Assembly (NCBI GenBank): GCA_003075315.1
Contig: QDFQ01000004.1
Coordinates: 203,402-267,401, forward strand
Direction: 5' to 3'
Length of the DNA: 64,000 nt
Origin: Arthrobacter sp. TPD3018
GTDB lineage: Bacteria; Pseudomonadota; Alphaproteobacteria; Sphingomonadales; Sphingomonadaceae
The translations under genes and the position numbers were made by a program. Of the stretch, positions 52,850 to 61,898 are shown one piece after another (positions within the stretch are counted from its first letter, which is position 1; every line of letters begins with the position of its first letter). The notes below the pieces were generated by a model. It made no database searches, was not told the DNA's origin, and was given only the letters and a program-made list of their open reading frames with translations.

Positions 52850-53317
52850 ATGGCCAGCCACGCGCATCACGATCACCACGAGCCGCAAGGCGACGACCTG
52901 ATGAAGGCCGCGCAGACGACGCTGGAAAAAGCGGGCGAGCAATGGACACCGATGCGGGCCAGCGTGTTCGCGGCGCTGGCGGCGTTCGACAAGCCGGCGA
53001 GCGCCTATGACATCGCAGATGCGCTGTCGCAGCGCGAGGGGCGGCGGGTGGCTGCCAACAGCATCTATCGCATCCTCGACGTGTTCGTTGCCGCGAACCT
53101 GTCGCGCAAGGTCGAAAGCTCCAACGCGTACGTCGCCAACGCGCACCCCGATTGCCTGCACGACTGCATCTTTCTGGTGTGCGATTCCTGTGGACGAACC
53201 GTGCACCTGGACGATGACAGCGTCACCCGCGGGGTGCGATCTGCCGCGCAAGCTGCTGGATTCACACCAGTTCGTCCCGTGATCGAGGTGCGGGGGCGCT
53301 GCGCCAACTGCGACTGA
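52850..53317 (+). CDS. zur: Zinc uptake regulator (Fur family)
   Basis: 155 residues: a His-rich start (MASHAHHDHHEP), winged helix 25-90 with TPMRASVFAALAAFDKPASAYDIADAL and VAANSIYRILDVF, and a dimerisation domain. The structural zinc is held by Cys111/Cys114 (CDSCG) and Cys151/Cys154 (CANCD). Cys102/Cys106 with nearby His (HPDCLHDC) may form the sensing site. Without the Fur-type HHDH pattern, Zur is the best call. It would repress the boxes at 621, 51139 and perhaps 52355. Confidence 0.9.
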   Translation: MASHAHHDHHEPQGDDLMKAAQTTLEKAGEQWTPMRASVFAALAAFDKPASAYDIADALSQREGRRVAANSIYRILDVFVAANLSRKVESSNAYVANAHPDCLHDCIFLVCDSCGRTVHLDDDSVTRGVRSAAQAAGFTPVRPVIEVRGRCANCD

Positions 53318-53371
53318 GGCCGGTTCGCGCTGCCAATCGACAGCCGATGGCGAAGCGCGTAGACGGGTCGG

Positions 53372-55297
53372 ATGGCCGAACTCCCTGAGACTCCGCTGCT
53401 CGATACCGTCAACACCCCGGAAGAGCTGCGAAAATTGAAGCCCGAGCAGCTGCGCCAACTGGCGGACGAGCTGCGGCAGGAGACGATCTCCGCGGTCGGG
53501 ACGACCGGTGGTCATTTGGGCTCCGGACTGGGCGTGGTCGAGCTGACCACTGCGATCCACTATGTCTTCGATACGCCGCGCGACCGGCTGGTCTGGGACG
53601 TCGGGCATCAATGCTACCCGCACAAGATCCTGACCGGGCGCCGCGATCGTATCCGCACGCTGCGCCAGGGTGGCGGCCTCAGCGGCTTCACCAAGCGCAG
53701 CGAGAGCGAGTACGATCCGTTCGGCGCGGCGCATTCGTCGACCTCGATCTCGGCGGCGCTGGGCTTTGCGGTGGCGAACAAGCTGGCCGGCACGCCCGGG
53801 CGCGGCATCGCGGTGATCGGCGACGGGTCGATGTCCGCGGGCATGGCCTATGAGGCGATGAACAACGCCGAACAGGCGGGCAACCGGCTGGTCGTGATCC
53901 TGAACGACAATGATATGTCGATCGCGCCGCCGGTGGGCGGGCTGTCGGCGTATCTGTCGCGCATCGTGTCGAGCCGCGAATTCCTGGGCGTGCGCGACAT
54001 CCTGAAGCGCTTCGCCCGCCGCCTGCCGCGGCCGTTCCACCAGGCGGCGCGCAAGACCGACGAATTCGCGCGCGGCATGACGATGGGCGGCACGCTGTTT
54101 GAGGAGCTGGGCTTCTATTACGTCGGGCCGATCGACGGGCATAACCTCGACCATCTGATCCCGGTGCTCGAGAATGTGCGCGATGCCGAGGAAGGCCCGA
54201 TCCTAGTCCATGTCGTGACCAAGAAGGGCAAGGGCTATGCCCCCGCCGAGGCCGCGGCGGACAAGTACCACGGCGTGCAGAAGTTCGACGTCATCACCGG
54301 TGCGCAGGCCAAGGCGCCGCCGGGGCCGCCGCAATATCAGAACGTGTTCGGCGACCAGCTGGTCAAGGAAGGGCAGCGCGACCCGACAATCGTCGCGATC
54401 ACGGCGGCAATGCCGTCGGGCACCGGCGTCGACCGCTTCGCCAAGGCGTTCCCGGATCGCGCGTTCGACGTGGGGATCGCGGAACAGCATGCCGTCACCT
54501 TTGCGGCGGGCCTCGCCGCACAGGGGATGCGGCCGTTCTGCGCCATCTATTCGACCTTCCTGCAGCGCGCCTATGACCAGGTGGTGCATGACGTGGCGAT
54601 CCAGAATCTGCCGGTCCGCTTCGCGATCGATCGCGCGGGGCTGGTCGGTGCCGATGGCGCGACGCATGCCGGATCGTTCGACGTCACCTATCTGGCGACG
54701 CTGCCCAACTTCGTCGTGATGGCGGCGGCGGACGAGGCGGAGCTGGTGCATATGACGCACACCGCCGCCTGCCACGACAGCGGGCCGATCGCGGTGCGCT
54801 ATCCGCGCGGGGCGGGCGTCGGCGTGGATCTGCCGGAGGTGCCGCAGCGGCTGGAGATCGGCAAGGGCCGCGTCGTGCGCGAGGGCAAGACGGTGGCGAT
54901 CCTGTCGCTCGGCACGCGGTTGGAGGAGGCGCTGAAGGCCGCCGACACGCTGGAGGCGAAGGGGCTGTCGACCACGGTCGCCGACCTGCGCTTCGCCAAG
55001 CCGCTGGACGAGGCGCTGATCCGCCGTTTGCTGACGACCCATGAGGTCGCGGTGACGATCGAGGAGAATGCGGTCGGCGGCTTCGGCGCGCATGTGCTGA
55101 CGCTGGCGAGCGACGAGGGGCTGATCGATGGCGGGCTGAAGCTGCGCACGATGCGCCTGCCCGACACGTTCCAGGATCAGGACAAGCCCGAGAAGCAATA
55201 TGCCGAGGCGGGCCTCGACGCCGACCATATCGTCAGCACGGTGCTCACCGCGCTGCGCCACAACAGCACGGGCGTGCACGAGGGCGCGCGCGCGTGA
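53372..55297 (+). CDS. dxs: 1-deoxy-D-xylulose-5-phosphate synthase
   Basis: 641 residues, normal length. TPP-binding [45 protein letters not shown], catalytic pyrimidine-domain [28 protein letters not shown] segment, and C-terminal transketolase-like domain. It makes DXP from pyruvate and glyceraldehyde-3-phosphate, the start of the MEP isoprenoid pathway. The stop overlaps a 49-residue gene (GTGA). Confidence 0.97.
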   Translation: MAELPETPLLDTVNTPEELRKLKPEQLRQLADELRQETISAVGTTGGHLGSGLGVVELTTAIHYVFDTPRDRLVWDVGHQCYPHKILTGRRDRIRTLRQGGGLSGFTKRSESEYDPFGAAHSSTSISAALGFAVANKLAGTPGRGIAVIGDGSMSAGMAYEAMNNAEQAGNRLVVILNDNDMSIAPPVGGLSAYLSRIVSSREFLGVRDILKRFARRLPRPFHQAARKTDEFARGMTMGGTLFEELGFYYVGPIDGHNLDHLIPVLENVRDAEEGPILVHVVTKKGKGYAPAEAAADKYHGVQKFDVITGAQAKAPPGPPQYQNVFGDQLVKEGQRDPTIVAITAAMPSGTGVDRFAKAFPDRAFDVGIAEQHAVTFAAGLAAQGMRPFCAIYSTFLQRAYDQVVHDVAIQNLPVRFAIDRAGLVGADGATHAGSFDVTYLATLPNFVVMAAADEAELVHMTHTAACHDSGPIAVRYPRGAGVGVDLPEVPQRLEIGKGRVVREGKTVAILSLGTRLEEALKAADTLEAKGLSTTVADLRFAKPLDEALIRRLLTTHEVAVTIEENAVGGFGAHVLTLASDEGLIDGGLKLRTMRLPDTFQDQDKPEKQYAEAGLDADHIVSTVLTALRHNSTGVHEGARA

Positions 55298-55443
55298 GCG
55301 GACCGCTGAAGGCCGCGATCATCATCGGCCTGGCGGTCGTGGTGCTGATCGCGGTCAACGTGCGCATGTATCGCGCGATGAAGGCGGCGACGGCGAAGGG
55401 CCGGGCGCTGGAGGCGGAGCCGCGCGAGGACCGCGGTGTCTGA
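55294..55443 (+). CDS. Small single-helix membrane protein after dxs
   Basis: 49 residues beginning [33 protein letters not shown], one membrane helix (8-22), then a charged tail ([18 protein letters not shown]). The GTG overlaps dxs's TGA, and the end overlaps the following LuxR-HTH gene by 8 bp, so all three are coupled. Family unrecognised. Confidence 0.65.
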   Translation: MSGPLKAAIIIGLAVVVLIAVNVRMYRAMKAATAKGRALEAEPREDRGV

Positions 55444-56509
55444 GCCGGACCGCTTCGCCTCGCTGACGGAGGCGGAGCGGCAGATTCTGGCGCTGCTGGC
55501 GGCGGGGCATACCGCGAAGACGGCGGCGGCGGCGCTGGGCCTCAGCGTCCACGGGGTGAACGAGCGGCTGCGCGAGGCGCGGCGCAAGACGGGTGCGGGC
55601 AGCAGCCGCGATCTCGCCCGCGCACTGGCTGCCCAAGAAATTTGTGACGAGAAAATCGGGGTGGCCCCCGTCGCCGCGGTGTCGCCAGAGGCCGGGCCAG
55701 ACCTGCCGCAACGTGCGGCGGGCACGGCACGGAAAGGGGTGCGTCCGATGGTATTGGGACTCGGCATAGCGGCGGCGGCAGTGCTGCTGGGCGGCATCGG
55801 CTGGCAGCAGGAACGGGGGCAGGCGACCGATCCGCTGCTCGGCTCTCTGGTGGTGGACAAGCCCCATGACGCGGCGGCACTGCATGAGCGGGTGCGCCGG
55901 GAAGCGCGCGATGCCGGCTGGGCCGCGCCGGCGGAAACGCGGCTGATGAACCGGTTCGGCATGATCGACGGGGTCAACAGCCTGCGCGTGCTGTGCGGGA
56001 CGGATATATGCGAGGTGGCCGGGCGGATCGCACCGGGCGGTACTGCCAATGCAGCGTTGCTGGAGGTGCAGCAGGTCGCCTTTTCCGGCGTGCAGACGTT
56101 GGGCTTCACCAATGAGTCGAGCTTTTCGGTCGGCGGGGACGACACCGGGCAGGGCGCGGCGTTCGTCGCCTATCTGTACAGGCGCGCCGCCGACGTGCCC
56201 TATGTGGTGGCGACGATGCCGACGATGCACGCGACGATCGCGCCGGGGCCATTCACGCTCGGCGTCACCTTCGATCGACCGATGCAACCGGGGAGCTTTT
56301 CCTTCGTGAAGTCCGACCGCGGCGCCTATCCCGAATGCGACGGCACGCCGCGCCAGTCGGCGGATGGGCGCGGCTTTACGATGCAATGTACCGCGGTGGC
56401 CGGGCAGGCCTATTCGATCGGCTTCAACAACGCGCAGGCTCGCAATTTCAAGAGCCTGGACGGGGTGCCGGCGGAGCCGTCGCTGCTGTCGTTCGACGCG
56501 AAGCGCTGA
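55436..56509 (+). CDS. Membrane-anchored LuxR-type HTH protein with extracytoplasmic domain
   Basis: 357 residues. LuxR-like helix-turn-helix at 8-68 (LTEAERQILALLAAGHTAKTAAAALGLSVHGVNERLREARRKTGAGSSRDLARAL), a membrane helix at ~106-125 (LGLGIAAAAVLLGGIGW), then a periplasmic part with an Ig-like domain (GPFTLGVTFDRPMQPGSFSFV...YPECDGTPRQSADGRG..MQCTAVAGQAYSIGFN). Two Cys near the domain (CGTDICE) could form a disulfide. It probably senses envelope state and acts at DNA from the membrane (ToxR/CadC-like logic), but the sensor input is unknown. GTG start. Confidence 0.75.
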   Translation: MSEPDRFASLTEAERQILALLAAGHTAKTAAAALGLSVHGVNERLREARRKTGAGSSRDLARALAAQEICDEKIGVAPVAAVSPEAGPDLPQRAAGTARKGVRPMVLGLGIAAAAVLLGGIGWQQERGQATDPLLGSLVVDKPHDAAALHERVRREARDAGWAAPAETRLMNRFGMIDGVNSLRVLCGTDICEVAGRIAPGGTANAALLEVQQVAFSGVQTLGFTNESSFSVGGDDTGQGAAFVAYLYRRAADVPYVVATMPTMHATIAPGPFTLGVTFDRPMQPGSFSFVKSDRGAYPECDGTPRQSADGRGFTMQCTAVAGQAYSIGFNNAQARNFKSLDGVPAEPSLLSFDAKR

Positions 56510-56569
56510 CGGCGGAGGCGCACGGCCGGCCGCTCGCACGGCGGCCGGTTTCGTGGTATGTGACGAGCC

Positions 56570-56803
56570 ATGAAGCTCGAGAAGACCGCCGACGGTTATG
56601 TGGTGCAGGTGCCCGACGATGTCGTCGCCGCGCTGGGGCTGCATGAGGGCGACCAGGTGAAGGTCGCCAAATCGAATCCGGTTACCATCCCTGTGACGGA
56701 CGAACAGCGGCAGTGGGCGATGGACACGATCCGGGAGTTGCGCAGCACCAACCCGCTCCCCCCCGGATATAAGTTCGATCGGGAGGAAGCGAACGCGCGG
56801 TGA
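56570..56803 (+). CDS. vapB: AbrB/MazE-type antitoxin
   Basis: 77 residues: swapped-hairpin domain MKLEKTADGYVVQVPDDVVAALGLHEGDQVKV at 1-32, then a helical toxin-binding tail (DEQRQWAMDTIRELRSTNPLPPGYKFDREEANAR). It neutralises the PIN toxin that follows, with a 4-bp overlap, and probably represses the pair's promoter. Confidence 0.88.
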   Translation: MKLEKTADGYVVQVPDDVVAALGLHEGDQVKVAKSNPVTIPVTDEQRQWAMDTIRELRSTNPLPPGYKFDREEANAR

Positions 56804-57210
56804 CCCGCGCTTTCTTCGATACGAATGTGCTCGTCTACACCTTCGACGAGGACGCGCGGGGTGCCGCCGCCTCGCGACTTCTGGACGATGGTGGCGTGAT
56901 CAGCGTCCAGTCGCTGAACGAACTGGCCAATGTTCTGCTGCGCAAACGGCGGTGGACCTGGGAGCAGGTCACCCGTGCGACACAGGCCGTGACGTTTCGC
57001 TGCCCGGAGATCATCACGCTGACGCCAGACCTCCACCGCCTCGGGCTGCGCCTCGCCGAACGCTATCGCCTGTCCGTCTACGATGCGATGATTGCCGCGG
57101 CGGCGCTGACGGCGGAGTGCGACACGCTCTATTCCGAGGATATGCACGACGGCCTCGTAATCGACGGGCGCGTCCGGATCGTGAATCCGTTTGCGCCCGT
57201 CGTGGGATAG
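56800..57210 (+). CDS. vapC: PIN-domain ribonuclease toxin
   Basis: 136 residues starting GTG. Acidic residues of the PIN fold are in FFDTNVLVYTFDED (first), the Glu in SLNELANVLLRK (second) and YDAMIAAAALTAECDTLYSEDMHDG (third and fourth). It cleaves RNA when free of VapB. It is sandwiched between housekeeping genes, so the pair may be a recent chromosomal insertion or a resident stress module; no IS ends are seen. Confidence 0.9.
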   Translation: MTRAFFDTNVLVYTFDEDARGAAASRLLDDGGVISVQSLNELANVLLRKRRWTWEQVTRATQAVTFRCPEIITLTPDLHRLGLRLAERYRLSVYDAMIAAAALTAECDTLYSEDMHDGLVIDGRVRIVNPFAPVVG

Positions 57211-57882
57211 CTATCGGCCGAGATAGTGCGTCTGCGCGGCGTCGGTCGCGTTGATCGCCAGGATCGAGCGGGCGTCGCCGGGGGAGCGGGCATGGCCGTG
57301 CCCGTCGGTGCCGGCGGCGATCACGCGGTCGAGCAACTCCTGCCCTTCGCGCCACCAGCCGACTCCGCTGGCGGCGTTGAGGTGGCCCTGGGGGCCGGCG
57401 TCGACGAAATGACTGCCCCATTGCGCCGCGAGACTGTGCGCGCGGTCGATCGTGATCCACGGATCGTCACTCGACGCGACGACGATCGAGGGGAAGGGCA
57501 GGGGCGTCTTTGGCGTCGGCGCGAAGCCGCGCAGTTCGTCGGGTGCGTTCGGGCGATCGACGTCTGCGGGGGCGACGAGCAGCGCGCCGGCCACGGGCCA
57601 GCCATAGGGTTGCGGGGACAGTTCCGCCCACCACGCCACCGCAAGGCAGCCGAGGCTGTGCGCGGCGAGGATCACAGGTGCTTCCGCGCGGGCGATCGCC
57701 TGGTCGAGCTTCGTCACCCAGGCGTTGCGATGCGGCGTGTGCCACATGCCAAGCTCGACGCGGACGGTGTCGGGCCGCGCCTCCTCCCACAGGGTCTGCC
57801 AGTGCGAAGGCCCGGAGCCGCCGAGGCCGGGCACGGTCAGGATGGTCGGCAAGGTCGCGTCGTAATGGGAAAATCCGGTCAT
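57211..57882 (-). CDS. RBBP9/YdeN-type alpha/beta hydrolase
   Basis: 223 residues. ILTVPGLGGSGPSHWQTLWE (oxyanion region), ILAAHSLGCLAVAWW (nucleophile Ser in AHSLG), VVASSDDPWITIDRA (acid Asp) and DAGPQGHLNAASG (His) give the serine-hydrolase triad of the RBBP9 group. Substrate unknown. ATG at 57882. The final ~40 residues (RSPGDARSILAINATDAAQTHYLGR) extend past the fold. Confidence 0.85.
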   Translation of the reverse strand: MTGFSHYDATLPTILTVPGLGGSGPSHWQTLWEEARPDTVRVELGMWHTPHRNAWVTKLDQAIARAEAPVILAAHSLGCLAVAWWAELSPQPYGWPVAGALLVAPADVDRPNAPDELRGFAPTPKTPLPFPSIVVASSDDPWITIDRAHSLAAQWGSHFVDAGPQGHLNAASGVGWWREGQELLDRVIAAGTDGHGHARSPGDARSILAINATDAAQTHYLGR

Positions 57883-58226
57883 GCTGCATCTCCCTCCATG
57901 GGGGACAGCGGGGCCGGCCGGCGTGTCGGGACACGCCGTACGGTCATGCTTCCCGATGTGAAAGGTAATCCTACTATTCCGATCGGCAATAGAGTCGCGG
58001 CTGATGGAGGGTGGGATGCGACGGGTGGAGCGGGAGGGGGGCTCTGCATGCCCCGGGCCGTCATTCCCGGGGAGGCGGGAATCCATAACCTCTGGCATTT
58101 GCGATGGAATCGAGGCGGTAGCGCGTCTGGATTCCCGCCTTCGCGGGAATGACGGGTGGGGGGCGGGGGGCGGTCCTGGCGAGCAGGGGGCGTGACGCCG
58201 GCCGGTGCCCTCGCTACGGAGCCCTG
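57883..58226. other. 344-bp gap holding a REP doublet
   Basis: No gene found. The first ~175 bases contain the promoter side of the hydrolase and purine-rich DNA (GGAGGGTGGG). The middle is the REP doublet (58059-58154). Near its end the region serves tlyA's start. Confidence 0.6.
58059..58154. repeat. 96-bp REP doublet (BIME-like), copy 3
   Basis: CGTCATTCCCGGGGAGGCG... left, ...CCCGCCTTCGCGGGAATGACG right, core AACCTCTGGCATT ... GGTAGCGCGTCTGGATTC. Same length and orientation as copies 1 and 2. It lies between the divergent hydrolase and tlyA. Confidence 0.8.
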
Positions 58227-58967
58227 ATGGCGAAGATCCGTGCCGACCAGTTGCTCGTGGACCGCGGCCTTGCCGAATCGAAGACGCGTGCGCAGGCGCT
58301 GATCATGGCGGGGCTGGTGTTTTCGGACACGCGCAAGATCGACAAGCCGGGCCAGGCGCTGCCCGACGACGCGGCGATCGATGTGCGCGGGCGCGATCAT
58401 CCCTGGGTGTCGCGCGGGGGGATCAAGCTGGCGCATGGCCTGGACCATTCCGGCTGGGACGTGGCCGGCGCGGTGGCGATCGACGTGGGATCGTCGACGG
58501 GGGGCTTCACCGACGTACTGCTGACCCGCGGCGCGGCGCGCGTCTATGCTGTCGACAGCGGCACCAACCAGCTCGCGTGGAAGCTGCGCCAGGACCCGCG
58601 CGTGATCGTCCACGAACAGACCAGTGCGCGCATCCTGACGGAGGCGCATATTCCCGAGCCCGTCGACCTGATCGTCTGCGATGCGAGCTTCATCGGCCTG
58701 TCCAAGGTGCTGGAACGGCCGATGACCTTTGCAAAAGCCGGCGCCCGCCTGCTCGCCCTCATCAAGCCGCAGTTCGAGGCGGGGCGCGAGGAAGTGGGGA
58801 AGGGCGGCGTGGTGCGCGATCCCGCCGTCCACACGCGGGTGTGCGACAAAGTGGTCGCGTGGCTGGAGGCGAGCGGCTGGAGCGTCGCGGGCGTCACCGA
58901 AAGTCCGATCACGGGGCCCGAAGGCAATGTCGAATTTCTGGTGGCGGCATCCCGAAACGGGCCATGA
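58227..58967 (+). CDS. tlyA: TlyA-family rRNA 2'-O-methyltransferase
   Basis: 246 residues. An S4 RNA-binding domain (1-60, MAKIRADQLLVDRGLAESKTRAQALIMAGLVF) is joined to a Rossmann methyltransferase with SAM loop DVGSSTGGFTDVLLTRGA, VDSGTNQLAWKL and the catalytic DASF. It methylates rRNA (cytidine 2'-O in 16S and 23S of other bacteria) and is linked to capreomycin sensitivity there. ATG at 58227. Confidence 0.93.
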   Translation: MAKIRADQLLVDRGLAESKTRAQALIMAGLVFSDTRKIDKPGQALPDDAAIDVRGRDHPWVSRGGIKLAHGLDHSGWDVAGAVAIDVGSSTGGFTDVLLTRGAARVYAVDSGTNQLAWKLRQDPRVIVHEQTSARILTEAHIPEPVDLIVCDASFIGLSKVLERPMTFAKAGARLLALIKPQFEAGREEVGKGGVVRDPAVHTRVCDKVVAWLEASGWSVAGVTESPITGPEGNVEFLVAASRNGP

Positions 58968-59048
58968 CGGAACGATAATCGTAACGGACGCTTTACGAAC
59001 CGGTCGCCACGCGACAAGGGGCGCGAAAGACATGCGGAGGAAGCGTCG

Positions 59049-59600
59049 GTGAGCGGGATTGCGTCCAAGGGTCAGCTGCGAATGTCGTTCCTGCGCTGGG
59101 CGATCGTGACCGTGCCGTTGATCCTGCTGCTGGGCTTCGCCTCGGGCCGCGCGGTGCCGGCGGGATCGGAGAACGGCTGGTATGTCGCGCTGCAAAAGCC
59201 CGAGCTGACGCCGCCGGGCTGGGTGTTTCCGGTCGCCTGGACGTCGCTGTACATCTTGTTGGGTCTTGCGGTCGCGGTGATCCTGCATGCGCGCGGCGCA
59301 CGCGGGCGGGGGCTGGCGCTGGCCGTGTTTGCGGTGCAGTTCGCGCTGAACCTCGCGTGGACGCCGCTGTTCTTCGGGGCGCATCGTATCGGCGCGGCGC
59401 TGGTCGTGATCGTCGCGATGCTGCTGTTGTCGATCGTCACGACGGTGCTGTTCGGGCGGATTCGTACCGCTGCGGCGTGGCTGATGGTGCCGTATATGGT
59501 GTGGATCAGCTTTGCCGGTGTGCTGACCTGGCGGATCGGCCAGCTCAACCCCGGTGCGGAAACCCTTGTGCCGGGGGCGCACACGTCCCAGATGCTGTGA
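59049..59600 (+). CDS. tspO: TspO/MBR-family membrane protein
   Basis: 183 residues with five helices. Conserved GWYVALQKPELTPPGWVFPVAWTSLYILLG, FAVQFALNLAWTPLFFGAH and a basic loop FGRIRTAAAWLMVPYMVWISFAGVLTWRI. In Rhodobacter TspO binds porphyrins and modulates photosynthesis genes; here it may handle tetrapyrrole or stress signals. GTG at 59049 has GGAGGAAG 8 bp upstream; ATG 59082 is a weaker start. Confidence 0.9.
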   Translation: MSGIASKGQLRMSFLRWAIVTVPLILLLGFASGRAVPAGSENGWYVALQKPELTPPGWVFPVAWTSLYILLGLAVAVILHARGARGRGLALAVFAVQFALNLAWTPLFFGAHRIGAALVVIVAMLLLSIVTTVLFGRIRTAAAWLMVPYMVWISFAGVLTWRIGQLNPGAETLVPGAHTSQML

Positions 59601-59634
59601 CGATACGCACGCTTATGTGCCGGGAACCGATGAT

Positions 59635-59901
59635 ATGCAGTCCGACAACCGCCTGTTCGATGATTTCGTGAAGCTGATGAACGGCGCCGCCGGCACGCTG
59701 GCCGGTGTGGGGCGCGAGGCGGAATCCGGCGCGCGCACGCGGATGCGCGAATGGATCGGCGGCCTCGATTTCGTCAGCCGTGACGAGTTCGAGGTGGTGA
59801 AGGCGATGGCCGTCGCCGCCCGCGACGAGAATGACGCGCTCAAGGCCCGGATCGATGTGCTGGAGGCAAAGCTCGCCACCGCGCCGGCACCTGTTGCCTG
59901 A
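59635..59901 (+). CDS. ubiK: Ubiquinone biosynthesis accessory factor UbiK (BMFP) homologue
   Basis: 88 residues: MQSDNRLFDDFVKLMNGAAGTLAGVGREAESGARTRMREWI, then DFVSRDEFEVVKAMAVAARDENDALKARIDVLEAKLA coiled coil. This is the BMFP/UbiK layout. UbiK binds UbiJ-like factors and supports aerobic ubiquinone synthesis. Ubiquinol is the substrate of the cyo oxidase in this window. Own ATG at 59635. Confidence 0.88.
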   Translation: MQSDNRLFDDFVKLMNGAAGTLAGVGREAESGARTRMREWIGGLDFVSRDEFEVVKAMAVAARDENDALKARIDVLEAKLATAPAPVA

Positions 59902-60011
59902 TTGGGGCGCCTGACCCACTTTTCCACAGCTTTATCGACAGGCTTGTCCACGACGGGGTTGCATGGGGCTTTTTGCCTCGGCAGCCTCGTCGTGCGATAA
60001 GGGGCACGATA

Positions 60012-60515
60012 ATGCTCGATTCCGCTGAACACGATACCGATCCCGCCGCCCCCATCGACATGCTCGAGGCCTATTATGCCGCGCATGGCTGGGAGCATGA
60101 GCGGCATGACGACGAGATCGTCGCGACGGTCAAGGGCAGCTGGACCACCTATGAATTGCGCGCGCTGTGGCGTGAGGACGACAGCGTCCTGCAATTCCTC
60201 GCCTTCCCCGACATCAAGGTGACCGACGACCGGCGCGGCGGCGTCTATGAGGCGATCGGGCTGGTCAACGAACAATTGTGGATCGGCCACTTCGAGCTTT
60301 GGTCCTCCTCCGGCGTGCTGTTGTATCGGCATGCGGCGATGATCGACGGCGAGGACGAGGGCACGATGTCGCTGGGCGCGGCCGAGCTGCTGGTCGAATC
60401 GGCGATCGAAGAGTGCGAGCGCTTCTACCCGGTGTTCCAGTTCGTCCTGTGGGGCGGCAAGACCCCGCGCGAGGCACTGGCCGCGGCACTGATCGAGACG
60501 CAGGGCGAGGCCTGA
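60012..60515 (+). CDS. YbjN-domain protein
   Basis: 167 residues: AAPIDMLEAYYAAHGWEHERHDDEIVATVKGSWTTYELRALWREDDSVLQFLAFPDIKV and ALVNEQLWIGHFELWSSSGVLLYRHAAM-like segments of the YbjN domain, a type III chaperone-like fold. Function is not established. Its end overlaps into the proC promoter (4 bp gap), so it likely shares transcription with proC. Confidence 0.85.
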   Translation: MLDSAEHDTDPAAPIDMLEAYYAAHGWEHERHDDEIVATVKGSWTTYELRALWREDDSVLQFLAFPDIKVTDDRRGGVYEAIGLVNEQLWIGHFELWSSSGVLLYRHAAMIDGEDEGTMSLGAAELLVESAIEECERFYPVFQFVLWGGKTPREALAAALIETQGEA

Positions 60516-60519
60516 GGCC

Positions 60520-61311
60520 GTGAAGCTGCTCATGATCGGCGCCGGCAATATGGGCGGCGCGATGCTGCGCCGCTGGCTGGCGGCAGGGATGGCGGCGCGC
60601 GACGTCACCGTCGTCAGCCCCAGCGGCCGTGCGATGCCCGACGGCGTCCGCGTCGTGCCGGCGGTGCCGGCGGCGGAGGATGGGGCGTATGACGTCATCC
60701 TGCTCGGGCTGAAACCGCAGCAGCTGCGCAGCCTGTCGGGCGGGGCGATCGCCGGCCATGCGCCGCGGCTGCTCGTGTCGATCCTGGCGGGGGTGGAGGA
60801 GGCGACGCTGGCGCCGCTCTGCCGCGCCGGGGCGGTGGTGCGCGCGATGCCGAACCTGCCCGTCGCGATCGGCAAGGGCGTGGTGGCGCTCCATTCCTCC
60901 ACCGCGGACGACGGCGTGCGCGACGAGGTGACCGCCTGGATGCGGCCGCTGGGCCATATCGAATGGATCGCGGACGAAGCGCGGTTCGACGACGTGACCG
61001 CGCTGGCTGGCTGCGGGCCGGGCTTCGTGTTCCGCTTCGCCGATGCGCTCGCGCAGGCGGGGGCGGCGCTGGGGTTGCCGGCGGATCAGGCGGCGCGGCT
61101 GGCGCTCGCGACGCTGGAGGGCGCGGCGGTCATGGCGGCCGACGCCGACGCCCCGCCCGCGACGCTCGCCGATCGCGTGGCGAGCCCGGGCGGATCGACG
61201 CGGCAGGGGCTGAACGTGCTCGACCGTGCCGACGGGCTGGTCGCGCTGCTGACCGATACATTGGCCGCCTCGGCGCGTCGGAACCGCGAGATGGCGGCCG
61301 AAACGCGCTGA
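60520..61311 (+). CDS. proC: Pyrroline-5-carboxylate reductase
   Basis: 263 residues starting GTG. N-terminal Rossmann motif LLMIGAGNMGGAMLRRWL, then VILLGLKPQQL, RAMPNLPVAIGKG and the C-terminal dimerisation part with LAGCGPGFVFRFADAL and VASPGGSTRQGLNVL. It makes L-proline from P5C with NAD(P)H. Only 4 bp after the YbjN gene. Confidence 0.95.
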   Translation: MKLLMIGAGNMGGAMLRRWLAAGMAARDVTVVSPSGRAMPDGVRVVPAVPAAEDGAYDVILLGLKPQQLRSLSGGAIAGHAPRLLVSILAGVEEATLAPLCRAGAVVRAMPNLPVAIGKGVVALHSSTADDGVRDEVTAWMRPLGHIEWIADEARFDDVTALAGCGPGFVFRFADALAQAGAALGLPADQAARLALATLEGAAVMAADADAPPATLADRVASPGGSTRQGLNVLDRADGLVALLTDTLAASARRNREMAAETR

Positions 61312-61348
61312 ACGGCCGCCAAGCGGCCGAGCGGCGAAGGCGTGCGGG

Positions 61349-61837
61349 TTAGAGCCCCAGCTTTTGCACGTGGGCGCGTTCGGCCTCGGGGATCATGCCC
61401 TCCAGCACCGCCCAATAGCCCGACACCGCCTCCTGGCCGGCGGACTGATAGGCCTGCGCCATCTTGACGCGCACCGCCTCGAACAGGTCGCTTTCGAGCT
61501 CGGCGCCCTCCGTGGTCAGGCGCAGCAGCCGCTGGCGGCGGTCGCGTTCGCCGGGCCGGGCGGTGACGAGCTTGCGGTCGCTCAGCTCGTTGAGTACGCG
61601 ACCCAGCGATTGCTTGGTGATCGCCAGCATCGCCAGCAGCTCGCTGACCGTCAGATCGGGCTTGCGGGCGATGAAATACAAGGCACGGTGGTGCGCGCGG
61701 CCCAATCCCTGGGCGGCAAGCCCCTGGTCGACGGAGCGTGTGAGATGGCTATGGCCAAAATACAGCAGTTCCATGCCTCGACGGAGTTCGGGTTCGCGCA
61801 GGAATTGGGCGGATGCGGAAGAAGCTGGGGCAGCCAT
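61349..61837 (-). CDS. MarR-family transcriptional regulator
   Basis: 162 residues with a winged-helix MarR domain: LGRAHHRALYFIARKPDLTVSELLAMLAITKQSLGRVLNELSDRKLVTARPGERDRRQRLLRLTTEGAEL. It is divergent from ilvE by ~60 bp, so it may control ilvE and itself; ligand unknown. ATG 61837 is used; GTG at 61855 would add MSKPVN and has AGGGA close by. Confidence 0.88.
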   Translation of the reverse strand: MAAPASSASAQFLREPELRRGMELLYFGHSHLTRSVDQGLAAQGLGRAHHRALYFIARKPDLTVSELLAMLAITKQSLGRVLNELSDRKLVTARPGERDRRQRLLRLTTEGAELESDLFEAVRVKMAQAYQSAGQEAVSGYWAVLEGMIPEAERAHVQKLGL

Positions 61838-61898
61838 GTTGACCGGTTTAGACACCGTCCCTACGCGTCTGCAACCCCTGATGTCTGAGAGAAATCAA

